Below, one piece after another: positions 43,347 through 52,097 of a stretch of DNA of 64,000 nt. The notes beneath the pieces are model-generated. The model searched no databases. It was not told the origin of the DNA and worked only from the letters and a program-made list of their open reading frames with translations. Source of the stretch: Sporosarcina jiandibaonis (GTDB lineage Bacteria; Bacillota; Bacilli; Bacillales_A; Planococcaceae); NCBI RefSeq assembly GCF_013184495.1, contig NZ_JAAOIY010000002.1, positions 124,001 through 188,000 on the forward strand, given 5' to 3'. The position numbers were made by a program, and so were the translations under genes. Within the stretch, counting starts at the first letter, position 1. Every line of letters starts with the position of its first letter.

Positions 43347-44468
43347 TTACGCATTCAGCTTTTCATTTTTCAAGATGACTTCCTCTACACTCACTTTTCG
43401 ATCTTCATTCAGCGATAATGTAAGTGCATCAGCCGTCGAAATAGAAGCTCTAGCCGCCGTGCCATCCAATAATGGAACGAACTCTTCTTCTACTTCAGCA
43501 CCTAAAATAACATCATGAAAGTATTGCAGTTCCCGTTTCATGATCGTATCAAGCCACATCGGAACCGACTGACTCGGTTTACCGTACGCAATGCCGCCAT
43601 GAAGATTTTGGTAGATTCTAGCCCGGTCCTCATCTTCTTCTTTGGAGGCATGCAGTAAAAATTGTTCTTCTTTCTCTGCTGTTTTCACGACAACTTTCAC
43701 ATCTTGAAGGTCCAATAATATTGCGCCTTTTGTTCCTTGAATCTTGACATAATGCTCATTGAATCTAAAAGCAGATCCATATTGCAACGTGGCGTATTTA
43801 TTGCCGCCGAACTCAAGCGTGATCAATAATAGGTCATCTTCATCACCAAAATTTTCCCCTTGGTGCGCAACGTTTCCGCCGACCATATTCACCCTTGTCG
43901 CCGGCCCCATGATAAATTGAATAAAGTCTAATTCATGAATATGGTGATACAGATGCCCGCCGGAAATTTCCCGATTCTTTTTCCAGCTGACCGTTTCTTG
44001 TGCATCTTCCCAACCAGTTCGTTCCGCATGACAAAAAACAACATCCCCGATGACACCTTCATGAATTAACTGCTTAGCCCGGCGCACGCCGTCCATGAAA
44101 TTCATAACATGTCCAGCCATAAAAATAACGTTATTTTTTTTCGTCGCTTCAATCATTTCATTACAATCAGCGTAAGAAAGTGCAATCGGCTTTTCACAAA
44201 ATACATGCTTATTATTTTGAGCCGCATATAGCACCGGTTCTTTATGATAAGCATTAGGAGATGCCACAATGACCGCGTCTATATCTTCGCGCTGGCATAA
44301 TGATTCTGCATCTTTCTCGATTGCACAATTCAATTCTTTTGCGATTTCTTCCGAGTTCTCCGGATCATACACGGCTACAACTTCAGCGCCTTCAATATCA
44401 TGCAGTATTCTCGCAAGTTCCGCGCCAAAGTAACCAGTTCCTACGACACCATACTTGACTCCACTCAT
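43347..44468 (-). CDS. Gfo/Idh/MocA family oxidoreductase (NanOx/sialate-type candidate)
   Basis: A 373-residue NAD-dependent oxidoreductase. Rossmann motif GVVGTGYFGAELARIL at about 7-22, CEKPIALSYADC with the catalytic-type Lys at about 92, and HHIHELDFIQFIMG at about 175. In a lyase/epimerase operon it could be a 2,7-anhydro-Neu5Ac oxidoreductase (NanOx) or another sialate-modifying enzyme; this is inference from context. It overlaps the lyase gene upstream by 4 nt (ATGA). Confidence 0.85.
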   Translation of the reverse strand: MSGVKYGVVGTGYFGAELARILHDIEGAEVVAVYDPENSEEIAKELNCAIEKDAESLCQREDIDAVIVASPNAYHKEPVLYAAQNNKHVFCEKPIALSYADCNEMIEATKKNNVIFMAGHVMNFMDGVRRAKQLIHEGVIGDVVFCHAERTGWEDAQETVSWKKNREISGGHLYHHIHELDFIQFIMGPATRVNMVGGNVAHQGENFGDEDDLLLITLEFGGNKYATLQYGSAFRFNEHYVKIQGTKGAILLDLQDVKVVVKTAEKEEQFLLHASKEEDEDRARIYQNLHGGIAYGKPSQSVPMWLDTIMKRELQYFHDVILGAEVEEEFVPLLDGTAARASISTADALTLSLNEDRKVSVEEVILKNEKLNA

Positions 44469-45388
44469 TGCGCTTCTCCTGAAACAAACTTTGTAATGGC
44501 ATCATCGATCATATTCTTGATGCCTTCTATTTTATTGAGGTCTTCTCCGGTTACCGGCTCTAAAGGTCCTCTGACAGAACCGATATTTAATCCTCTAAGT
44601 TTATAAATTTCTTTAATTACCGAGTACATCGAACCATTCAATGAACATAATTCAATAATGATATCGTTAATCATTTTTTGAATGCTTCTCGCTTCAGAAA
44701 ACTTTCCTGCAGCTACATATTCCTCAGCTTTCAAGAAAAGCTCCGGCATTACACCGTATGTCCCGCCAATTCCGCTATCCGCTCCGATCAGCCGACCCGC
44801 AACGTACTGCTCGTCTGGACCGTTGAATACAATGAAATCTTCATTTGCTGCGGCTTTGAATCTTTCAATATCCATGACTGGCATGGATGAATTTTTTACC
44901 CCGATCAGCTTCTCGTTTTTCAACAATTTTTCCAGTAAATTAGTTGAAAGATTATAACCCGTCGTTTGCGGTATGTTGTAAATAATAAAAGGTAGCTCTG
45001 TTGAATTCATAATTTCTGTCCAGTATTTTTCAATTGCCGTTTCTGGAAGCAGAAAATAGATTGGCGGGATAGCAGACAATGCATCATATCCTAATTCTTC
45101 CGCATACTGCGCCAGTTCAATGCTCTCCTTTGTTGACGGTGCTCCAACATGCGCAATCAAAGTAAGCTTTCCTCTTACGTTGTCAGCAACATATTTTAAT
45201 GTTGCCTTTCTTTCCTCAAGATTTTGATAAATACATTCTCCAGAACTTCCACCAACATAAAGACCTTTGACACCTTTTTCATAGAGATAATTAGACAAAT
45301 CCTTAATTCTTTCCTCGGATATTTCTCCAGCATCATCATAACAAGCATAGAATGCAGGAATGATTCCTTTATATTTATTTAACAGCAT
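44465..45388 (-). CDS. nanA: DapA/NanA family lyase, probable N-acetylneuraminate lyase
   Basis: A 307-residue class I aldolase-type TIM barrel. GGSSGECIYQNLEERK at about 44-59, the Tyr in FIIYNIPQTTGYNL at about 137, and the Schiff-base Lys in LIGVKNSSM at about 165. The S-S-G-E and Y-N-I-P motifs favour N-acetylneuraminate lyase over dihydrodipicolinate synthase. It cleaves sialic acid to ManNAc and pyruvate. The ATG at 45388 follows GGAGGAGA. It is first in the operon. Confidence 0.83.
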   Translation of the reverse strand: MLLNKYKGIIPAFYACYDDAGEISEERIKDLSNYLYEKGVKGLYVGGSSGECIYQNLEERKATLKYVADNVRGKLTLIAHVGAPSTKESIELAQYAEELGYDALSAIPPIYFLLPETAIEKYWTEIMNSTELPFIIYNIPQTTGYNLSTNLLEKLLKNEKLIGVKNSSMPVMDIERFKAAANEDFIVFNGPDEQYVAGRLIGADSGIGGTYGVMPELFLKAEEYVAAGKFSEARSIQKMINDIIIELCSLNGSMYSVIKEIYKLRGLNIGSVRGPLEPVTGEDLNKIEGIKNMIDDAITKFVSGEAQ

Positions 45389-45430
45389 TTTATCTATCTC
45401 CTCCGCGGCCATGTATTCGCTTACATGCAC

Positions 45431-45468
45431 ACAATAACATTAATTCTGATAACTGTAAATAGTTTTCA
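45431..45468 (-). promoter_or_regulatory. Candidate promoter and operator of the sialate-type operon
   Basis: On the minus strand TTTACA, 17 bp, TATTGT. The -35 box lies in a near-perfect inverted repeat, TGTAAA-TAG-TTTTCA (45454-45468, plus strand), a plausible RpiR-family operator. Confidence 0.45.
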
Positions 45469-45600
45469 CCATTTTATTTATTTATGAAAAAAATATCCAC
45501 CATTGTTAAAAAATTAATTGCCGTATAGAATACTAGTTACTAGAAACTTGCTGAAAGTAACCTCCAATGTCGACAATAAATAGGTAAAGGTGGATTCATA

Positions 45601-46284
45601 ATGAGAACAGAAGGGCTATTTGGTGGTTTATATATAATTACAGAATGGGCGACGAGGCTTGCGGTAACCAATTTACTGTGGTTATTTTTCAATATCCCAA
45701 TTATTTTTGTCGGACTGAATTTATTATTCACGGATACAACTGGTGAATTCATATTCTTCAGTGCAATTATTATGATAATGCTGCCATTTTTCTTTTTTCC
45801 TGCAACAACCGCCATGTTTGCGGTAGTCCGCAGGTGGGTTCTAAACGAAGAAGATATACCGCTTGTTCGATCATTTTGGAAATACTATAAAGAAAATTAT
45901 GTAAGAAGCATGCTCGGCGGATTTGTTATCGTTTTGATCTGGGCCATATTATTAATTGACTACTTTTACTTTGTGAACTTCGTAAATGAATTTCTCAAGT
46001 ATTTCTTCTATGCATTATTTTTCTTTGTCGCGATGTTCACCATTCACTTCTTTTCCAACACGGTTCACTTTCAAACGAAATTACAGATTAGTTTAAAAAA
46101 CGCTTTATACATGACGCTAAAAAATCCGATCATATCGCTAGTCGTCACACTGATGAATATAATCATCGTCATCATCAGCCTGAAAATCGCACCATTTTTA
46201 ATCCTTTTTTTCACAGCATCCATAATTACATGCATCTCTTCTTTCGCGTTTTTCAAAGTATCATTACAACAAAAACCTTCCTAA
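45601..46284 (+). CDS. YesL family protein (DUF624)
   Basis: A 227-residue membrane protein of the YesL/DUF624 family with five or six helices. LFGGLYIITEWATRLAVTNLLWLFF-like N-terminal half and the motif VVRRWVLNEEDIPLVRSFWKYYKENY at about 82-107 (outlined) are characteristic. YesL genes commonly lie beside ABC sugar importer operons; here it is divergent from one. Role unknown, probably linked to the sugar uptake system. The ATG follows AAAGGTGG. Confidence 0.85.
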   Translation: MRTEGLFGGLYIITEWATRLAVTNLLWLFFNIPIIFVGLNLLFTDTTGEFIFFSAIIMIMLPFFFFPATTAMFAVVRRWVLNEEDIPLVRSFWKYYKENYVRSMLGGFVIVLIWAILLIDYFYFVNFVNEFLKYFFYALFFFVAMFTIHFFSNTVHFQTKLQISLKNALYMTLKNPIISLVVTLMNIIIVIISLKIAPFLILFFTASIITCISSFAFFKVSLQQKPS

Positions 46285-46313
46285 AAGGTGCCTGTGCATG
46301 ACAGGACTCAGAC

Positions 46314-46427
46314 AATACACTACAATTGTATACATTAAAAAGGGATACCGACTATATAACACTTTGTCGGTATCCCTTTTGGTTTATTATCCAATATCGT
46401 AAATTGTCATAATTGCACCGTGCACTT
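46314..46427. repeat. Dispersed hairpin repeat, copy 2
   Basis: AAAAGGGATACCGAC pairs with GTCGGTATCCCTTTT (46338-46380). Flanks AATACACTACAATTG and AATTGTCATAATTG are shared with copy 3 at 48821-48933 over about 110 bp. Stem changes between copies are compensated, so the hairpin is conserved while the primary sequence drifts. Confidence 0.75.
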
Positions 46428-46502
46428 TTAAATTCTTGAATTTAAAGGTGTAAAACACACTATGGTCGAATACTATCAAGTAGTGAAAGGTAGGTAGATT
46501 CT

Positions 46503-46757
46503 ATGGATAAAACGATGGAAAAAGATTCCTTCATGAAAAAGACAATTCATTATGGCACTATTATTGGAGTTTTTTTATTAATAATCCCTGCGTCAGGGTC
46601 TACTCACAGCTTTTACTTGCCTATAATATTCTTGCTAATTGGCATCAATCTATTTAACGATCTATACAGCCGATGTAAAGGCAATACAAAACTAGTGGTA
46701 TTATCGGCTATGGTTTCAGCAGCCCCACTAGTGGCGTACTTGATCTTAAAATATTAA
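46503..46757 (+). CDS. Small membrane protein, function unknown
   Basis: An 84-residue protein with three hydrophobic segments (TIIGVFLLIIPASG, PIIFLLIGINLFNDL, LVVLSAMVSAAPLVAYLIL). AAAGGTAGG precedes the ATG. It resembles DUF3953/YczI-type small membrane proteins but the match is not certain. It starts a run of three small genes in the same orientation. Confidence 0.65.
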   Translation: MDKTMEKDSFMKKTIHYGTIIGVFLLIIPASGSTHSFYLPIIFLLIGINLFNDLYSRCKGNTKLVVLSAMVSAAPLVAYLILKY

Positions 46758-46772
46758 AGGATGTGTGGGAGG

Positions 46773-47270
46773 ATGTACAATTTCAGATTGGATACAAGCA
46801 ACCTTGAAGAGTTAGAAGGGGGCTATGAGTTACGACAACAATCAATAAAACAAAATTGGCTCACTATCACAGGCTTCTTTCTAGAAAAAGGAACAAAAGC
46901 AAGATTTAAATATTGGCCAGCCGATTTAGCCGAGACAGACATAGGTTATTCAGGCTATGGCATCAAGCAATTATTCGAATTAGATATTAATTATGTAAGG
47001 GGAATAGCTGACGATAATTTGACCTTATTAACTGTTGTATTAAGTGATAAAGTTAAAGGTTTCATTTGTAAAAGCACGCCAGAAGACATTATAACGCATT
47101 CACCTTTCTTCCATTTCGATATCTTGGATGAAAATGATGAATCCATCTATACTTCACATGACTTTGGCGACGATGTATTAATGTTTTTAACTCCAACAGA
47201 CTTTGAAAAACTTACGAATCTGCACATAGCGAAGTCTGCTTTGATCAGTCTTCCAGAAACAATCGAGTAA
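46773..47270 (+). CDS. Hypothetical cytosolic protein
   Basis: A 165-residue acidic protein without signal or membrane segments: MYNFRLDTSNLEELEGGYELR at the start and FFHFDILDENDESIY in the second half. Family not recognised. The ATG at 46773 is preferred because AAAGGATGTG sits 7 nt upstream; an ATG at 46761 would add four residues. It follows the small membrane protein gene closely and is probably co-transcribed. Confidence 0.65.
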   Translation: MYNFRLDTSNLEELEGGYELRQQSIKQNWLTITGFFLEKGTKARFKYWPADLAETDIGYSGYGIKQLFELDINYVRGIADDNLTLLTVVLSDKVKGFICKSTPEDIITHSPFFHFDILDENDESIYTSHDFGDDVLMFLTPTDFEKLTNLHIAKSALISLPETIE

Positions 47271-47294
47271 ATAAAACAGACGGGGGAGATATCA

Positions 47295-47504
47295 ATGGTA
47301 TGGGGAACTATCTTATTATCGCTTGTCGGTTTATTTATTTTGTACGTAGTGATCTTTACAGCAGTAAAGGATGGAATCGACAAATCAGTGGTAGGTCAGT
47401 TAATTAAAACGAAGTACGAAGTTAAAGATGAAATTGTTACAGTCAGTGATGATGAAATTGAAAAGGAATTAGAAGGTGAATTTAACAAGGCGGATGATAA
47501 ATAG
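47295..47504 (+). CDS. Small single-span membrane protein
   Basis: A 69-residue protein with one transmembrane segment (TILLSLVGLFILYVVIFTAV) and an acidic cytoplasmic tail EIEKELEGEFNKADDK. GGGGGAG precedes the ATG. Third of three small co-oriented genes. Function unknown. Confidence 0.6.
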   Translation: MVWGTILLSLVGLFILYVVIFTAVKDGIDKSVVGQLIKTKYEVKDEIVTVSDDEIEKELEGEFNKADDK

Positions 47505-47568
47505 TTTCGTGAAAGGTACCAATAAAAGGTACCTGACACATATATTTCAAGACTGAATAAAAGGTTGC

Positions 47569-48183
47569 TTACTTGTGATTTTTTAATCTTTTTTCCATCA
47601 CTTCCGCCATTTCCGGTTTTCCTTCATTCTGCAATTGATCAATGATATTTATATAATCTGCTTCATTTCGATTCTGACTCAATTTATATGCAGCCTGAAC
47701 TTCTCCCACCTTAATCTTGAATCCAACGATACCTTTTAATTGATTTTCCAAGAGCCTTGGAGAAAGTTTATCCCACAAAACAGGATTTTCACGATTTTCT
47801 TCATACTTTTCCAGCATGATTGTCAAATCTTCTATCAACTCTTCTTTTTCTATAATACTCGCTTTGCCATATATATGGACGGCTTGATAATTCCACGTCG
47901 GAACCTCTTCATGCCCATACCAAGAAGAAGAAATGTAAGCGTGAGGACCCTGAAACATAACAAGCACATTATCACAGTGCTCAAACGTCTTCCATTGGAG
48001 ATTCCCATAAGCCATATGACCAGTTATATAGTAATCCTCATCTTTTTTCTTTAACGCCATAGGCAAGTGAGTGGCAATCGGTTTACCTTGTTCTGTCGTG
48101 ATAACTGTTCCGAAAGAATTTTTTTGAATAAAACCCGAAATCTCATCAACATTTGTGACTTTAAAATATTTTGGTATGTACAT
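47569..48183 (-). CDS. paiB: FMN-binding negative transcriptional regulator, PaiB family
   Basis: A 204-residue PaiB-family split-barrel protein. MYIPKYFKV at the start, GTVITTEQGKPIATHLP at about 25-41, the HAYISSSWYGHEEVPTWNYQAVHIYG core at about 81-106 (outlined) and KLSPRLLENQLKGIVGFKI are diagnostic. PaiB in B. subtilis is linked to control of sporulation and degradative enzymes. No paiA acetyltransferase gene is adjacent. AAAGGTGA precedes the ATG. Confidence 0.92.
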   Translation of the reverse strand: MYIPKYFKVTNVDEISGFIQKNSFGTVITTEQGKPIATHLPMALKKKDEDYYITGHMAYGNLQWKTFEHCDNVLVMFQGPHAYISSSWYGHEEVPTWNYQAVHIYGKASIIEKEELIEDLTIMLEKYEENRENPVLWDKLSPRLLENQLKGIVGFKIKVGEVQAAYKLSQNRNEADYINIIDQLQNEGKPEMAEVMEKRLKNHK

Positions 48184-48251
48184 AATCCGTCACCTTTCAA
48201 AAAGTTATAGGAGTGTATCTGACAAACGCACCCGGTAATTAATTACACCTT

Positions 48252-48650
48252 CTATTCTAGACTTATAGCTTTTCCAATTAGAATATGTTCTACAAAAGGA
48301 ATCTCACCATTAAGTATGGCTTCAATTGTTCCTTCTGTCATTTCACCACCATTCTTACTGACCGCTATAATTGCAACTCCTGAATGGTAACTACTAGCAG
48401 GTAATTTTTCAGTACCAACTTTGGAAATGAGAGCATCTTGAATATATGACGGAAAACCGAATGTGAAATAGTAATCTTCCTTCGAATTATTGACAATTTC
48501 AAAAGCCAGTTCCAATTGTATTTCGTTTTCGGATTCAGACACTTTACTATCAAATTTTTTTATCTCATAGGCTTCTTTTTCGCTGCAAGCTGTTAGTACA
48601 ATAGCGTTGAAAAGAAGTAGTAAAAATAGAATGTATTTTACTCTTTTCAA
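48252..48650 (-). CDS. Small lipoprotein, function unknown
   Basis: A 132-residue protein with a lipoprotein signal (YILFLLLLFNAIVLTAC, lipobox Cys at 22). The mature part has NEIQLELAFEIVNNSKEDYYFTFG-like beta sequence and may be an intracellular-proteinase-inhibitor-like or immunoglobulin-like domain. TTG start behind GAGGAGGG. Confidence 0.75.
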   Translation of the reverse strand: MKRVKYILFLLLLFNAIVLTACSEKEAYEIKKFDSKVSESENEIQLELAFEIVNNSKEDYYFTFGFPSYIQDALISKVGTEKLPASSYHSGVAIIAVSKNGGEMTEGTIEAILNGEIPFVEHILIGKAISLE

Positions 48651-49296
48651 TTTATTCCCTCCTCAAATCTTTCAATGAAATTTTTATATTTCATTAACCT
48701 GCCTCGTTATTTTTAGAATCACTTCACAAACTTCTAACGTATTTCTACACTTATAACGATAAAACCTCTGAGTTTTTAAAAAAATATTACTGTTTATATA
48801 TAAATATCTCTCCTTCGGACGATACACTACAATTGCAAAAATAAGAAGGGGATATCGACTGTATAAACTCTTGTCGATATCCTCTTGGTTTTTTGTCCAA
48901 AGTCGTGAATTGTCATAATTGAACCATGCACTTCACAGGTACGTTCTAATAAATTTCCGCTTGAGGGTGAAATACATTCAAGGATGGCAGTTCACCTTTG
49001 TTACATTATTCCTAACTGTAACTAAAAATTAAAAACAAAAATAGGGTAGACTCGCCACCCTAATTCAACGTATTGCACCTCACAATACCTATGGAAATAA
49101 GCGAAGCCGAAGAATTAGGAAGGTGACAACACTAACAATTGGTGAATTCAAATGGTTTGAATAGATTTTCGACTATAATAGGCTAGTCCTAGTAGTATAG
49201 ATTTCTATTGGTTTACATAAAGTGGATATGTATAGTAAAATGATACTAAATGGGCTGTTTTGCAACTGTCACTCATTATAATGGAGGAGATATATA
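48651..49296. other. Long gene-free region
   Basis: AT-rich 640-bp stretch with no supported gene. It contains dispersed hairpin repeat copy 3 and a weaker GGGT...ACCC hairpin at about 49044-49062. No clear promoter for the following DUF262 gene is visible beyond AT-rich sequence. Confidence 0.55.
48821..48933. repeat. Dispersed hairpin repeat, copy 3
   Basis: AAGGGGATATCGAC (48846-48859) pairs with GTCGATATCCTCTT (48873-48886, one G-T pair). The flanks match copy 2 at 46314-46427. Confidence 0.75.
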
Positions 49297-51090
49297 ATGA
49301 AATATAAGATTGATAAGTTTGCATTTAAGGAACTGGAAAATAAGGTGATGCTACCAAGTTTTCAAAGGGCATTGGTATGGAGCGATAATGAGAAGAAACA
49401 ATTTATCAGAACTTTACATAAGGGATATCCTTTTGGTTCAATTCTGATATATAAATACGAAGATATCGGAAAATATAGTTTGATTGATGGGCTACAAAGG
49501 TATACTACGATACTAGATTTCCGTGATGACCCTTCAAAGTACATGGATGTAGATCATTTTATCCAACAGATTGTAAATAGTATACAAACTGATATTAAAA
49601 TAAATGAGGCACAAAAAAGGGAGTATCGGGGAATAATAAAGGAGATAATAAAAGAAATAATTGAAAAGCATAATAAAAATGAGGAATTATGTAACTATTA
49701 TTTAAATGATAGAATCAAAGAGAAAATACCAGTCTTTCCGAGAGAATTAGAAAGATATGCCGTCAATATTCAAACGGATATAATAAACTTTTCCAGGAAT
49801 TATTTAGATATAAATGAAATAGTAATACCTTGTATCGAGTTTATAGGCGATCAGAGTGAATTGGCAGAGGTTTTCGAGAACCTTAATCGGGGCGGGAAAA
49901 AATTAAGCAAGTATCAAGTTTTTGCAGCACAATGGAGTAATTCAGAAATTTATCTTGATAACGGAGAAAATGGTTCAAATATTTTGAACAAGGTTATTGA
50001 GAGGTATATTAAATTAAATGATTCACGACAAATCGAGATAAAGGATTTCGATGAATACTCAATGCGGAAAGAACGGAAAATAAACTTATCTGAATTGTGC
50101 TATGCCCTCGGAGTTTTAATAATAGAAGAGTTAGATGTCTTTTTCGGGAAAAACGATATAGAAAAAGAGGACCTTGCCAATGAAATAGGATATTCTACGA
50201 TGGGTATTCTGATGAACATACCAAACAATAAGCTCCATAAGGTTATCGATAAAGCTGAGTTTTTTAAAGATCCAGCTATCGTGGAAGAAATAGTTGAAAA
50301 GACATTAGATGTTTACCAAACAATTAATACTTACTTTAATAAATATCTATTACTTCCAGGAAATGAAAGAAAGTATGAATCAAAAGTTAAAACAAACTTT
50401 CAGTTAATGTCCTATTTCGCGGCTTTGTGGGTGACTCGATATGATGTGGATTTTGATAGTAAAGCGATTAAAACAATTTCTAATTACCGATCAAGTTACA
50501 ATTTAATAACTAAGAACTTTATTAAGTATTATGTTCTAGATATTGTAAACCGTACATGGAGAGGCTCGGGAGATAGTTTATTAAATGATATATATATTAA
50601 CAAAAACATTAGGTATTCCGTACCCCTTGATAAAGAAAAGTTAACTAATAATTTATTGGAATGGCATGACGAGGTAGTTAACAAAAGTAGTATCAGATTA
50701 GAAGATGTCTCTAAAGCATTATTGACAATTCATAATTCATTCAGCTTGAATTATTTTGCAGCGGATTCTTATGATTATGAGCACATTATAGCTAGAAGAA
50801 GGTTAAGTCCCATATATAAATCAGAAGAGATACCAGGTGGAAGTTTAGGTAATATTATGTTTATGGACAAAAGATTAAATAGAAGTAAAAAAGATGATAA
50901 TTTATATTCGCAAGTAAAAGAAGGACATATACTAGATGTTGAATATTTGAGGAAAGTTGATTATCCAAGTGAGCGAGAACTCTCCATTATAGAAAATGAT
51001 TTGAATTCCGACAAGGGAGAAAGCGCGAAGAAATTTATTAAAAGGAGAGGTAGAGATATATTAAACTCTTTAATTAATAATTTATATTAA
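49297..51090 (+). CDS. DUF262 / HNH (GmrSD-like) protein, probable defence nuclease
   Basis: A 597-residue protein with an N-terminal DUF262 domain: LPSFQRALVW at about 19-28 and SLIDGLQRYTTI at about 61-72, a ParB-like NTPase motif. The C-terminal DUF1524-type HNH is YDYEHIIARR at about 491-500 followed by GGSLGNIMFMDKRLNRSKK. This is the single-chain arrangement of GmrSD-type type IV restriction enzymes, which act on modified phage DNA. The gene is clearly more AT-rich than its neighbours, suggesting transfer. GGAGGAGA precedes the ATG, and a terminator follows. Confidence 0.85.
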   Translation: MKYKIDKFAFKELENKVMLPSFQRALVWSDNEKKQFIRTLHKGYPFGSILIYKYEDIGKYSLIDGLQRYTTILDFRDDPSKYMDVDHFIQQIVNSIQTDIKINEAQKREYRGIIKEIIKEIIEKHNKNEELCNYYLNDRIKEKIPVFPRELERYAVNIQTDIINFSRNYLDINEIVIPCIEFIGDQSELAEVFENLNRGGKKLSKYQVFAAQWSNSEIYLDNGENGSNILNKVIERYIKLNDSRQIEIKDFDEYSMRKERKINLSELCYALGVLIIEELDVFFGKNDIEKEDLANEIGYSTMGILMNIPNNKLHKVIDKAEFFKDPAIVEEIVEKTLDVYQTINTYFNKYLLLPGNERKYESKVKTNFQLMSYFAALWVTRYDVDFDSKAIKTISNYRSSYNLITKNFIKYYVLDIVNRTWRGSGDSLLNDIYINKNIRYSVPLDKEKLTNNLLEWHDEVVNKSSIRLEDVSKALLTIHNSFSLNYFAADSYDYEHIIARRRLSPIYKSEEIPGGSLGNIMFMDKRLNRSKKDDNLYSQVKEGHILDVEYLRKVDYPSERELSIIENDLNSDKGESAKKFIKRRGRDILNSLINNLY

Positions 51091-51141
51091 AAGATAGAAT
51101 ATTTTGTTTCTCGACTTACCTTAAATGAAAAAATAAACATT

Positions 51142-51182
51142 AAGCCATCTCTTTTTATAACAAAGGAGATGGCTTATTTTTT
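51142..51182 (+). terminator. Terminator after the DUF262 gene
   Basis: AAGCCATCTC / GAGATGGCTT stem followed by a T-rich stretch. Confidence 0.8.
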
Positions 51183-51261
51183 TCGAAAGTCTCCTTTCTT
51201 TGAACCCCGGTCTATATATCATTATGAAATCTTAATCGATCGATCAGGGGGGATCAGTGAT

Positions 51262-51390
51262 ATGCACTCAATTCAACAAGACGAAAAAGAATTATTCGAA
51301 GCCTTGTCACTAGAAGCAATTACCAACACGTTCCAATCAACAAAAAAGAAAAACATTTCGAAATTTGTTCGGTTATTACGACGGCGCTAA
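51262..51390 (+). CDS. Hypothetical mini-protein
   Basis: A 42-residue hydrophilic product, MHSIQQDEKELFEALSLEA, ending in a basic FVRLLRRR tail. GGGGGG lies about 10 nt before the ATG. An in-frame upstream ATG at 51169 lacks a site and lies in the terminator. No family recognised; could be an unrelated small gene of the defence-like region. Confidence 0.45.
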   Translation: MHSIQQDEKELFEALSLEAITNTFQSTKKKNISKFVRLLRRR

Positions 51391-51532
51391 GGAAGTTAAT
51401 TGATAAAGCATTTTCTGGCGAGGCTTTGATGGACTATAGTGTTTCAGCGGAATTAGCCCCCCTAAGGAAATAGGGGATGAATTCCGATCTTGATATAATT
51501 AAATTAATAAAATGACAAAGGGGGAGGTTCAA

Positions 51533-51670
51533 ATGAACAAAATACTCTATGTCTGCAATGAATGCGATTCCATGCATGGAGATGAAACAGATCATTGTCA
51601 AACTTGTGGCAGTGAAAGCATTCGAGCCGTGCCGGAAGTGGATCTACTAGATGGTATGCAGTGGGATTAG
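51533..51670 (+). CDS. Mini zinc-ribbon protein
   Basis: A 45-residue protein with two CxxC pairs, VCNEC at 7-11 and HCQTC at about 22-26, then a short acidic tail. AAGGGGGAGG lies 6 nt before the ATG and a TATAAT box is 35 nt upstream. Single zinc-ribbon proteins of this size are usually adaptors or regulators; no specific role can be given. Confidence 0.65.
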   Translation: MNKILYVCNECDSMHGDETDHCQTCGSESIRAVPEVDLLDGMQWD

Positions 51671-51683
51671 AAGGGGAGTTTTT

Positions 51684-51982
51684 TTAGATGAATTAATAAG
51701 TTGGAAAAGACATGCCGAAGACTATTTTATAAAAGGTTTATTAATTGAGGGAGAGATAGCCTTTATGCAATTTACGTCGAGGGTTACCTTGAATTTGTAA
51801 GCACAACGCAGTGCCAATTAGATCGTATTCTCATGACACATTTTCTCAAAATAGATGAAATGAAAGATTACTGTGATATTCTTATGCTTTAGGGATTTTA
51901 CTTGGAAACAGATGGTACACATTATTGCAGCGAACTACTAAACAAAGATTGTTTTATGGCAAGAGTATTTGAAGGTCCGTGA
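51684..51982 (+). pseudogene. Broken gene with frameshift and internal stop
   Basis: One frame reads LDELISWKRHAEDYFIKG, then LLIEGEIA. After a frameshift near 51760 another reads IYVEGYLEFVSTTQCQLDR and continues MTHFLKIDEMKDYCDILML to a TAG stop, then GFYLETDGTHYCSELLNKD to a final TGA at 51980. The pieces join into one plausible protein of about 100 residues. Family unknown. A GGGGAG site precedes it, but no start codon in frame remains. Confidence 0.55.
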
Positions 51983-52097
51983 CAACAGAACCGGAGATGC
52001 TTTTTGGATGGGTTGGTATGATTGTTGAAAATTAGTAGCTGTTATCGGACAATTGGTATATAAAACTAATGCAAAGCTTAACTTGCAAATAGAAAAG

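Noticed and set aside
49044-49062. Riboswitch or attenuator before the DUF262 gene
   Set aside because: Only a short GGGT/ACCC hairpin is visible, 230 nt upstream; no conserved motif recognised.
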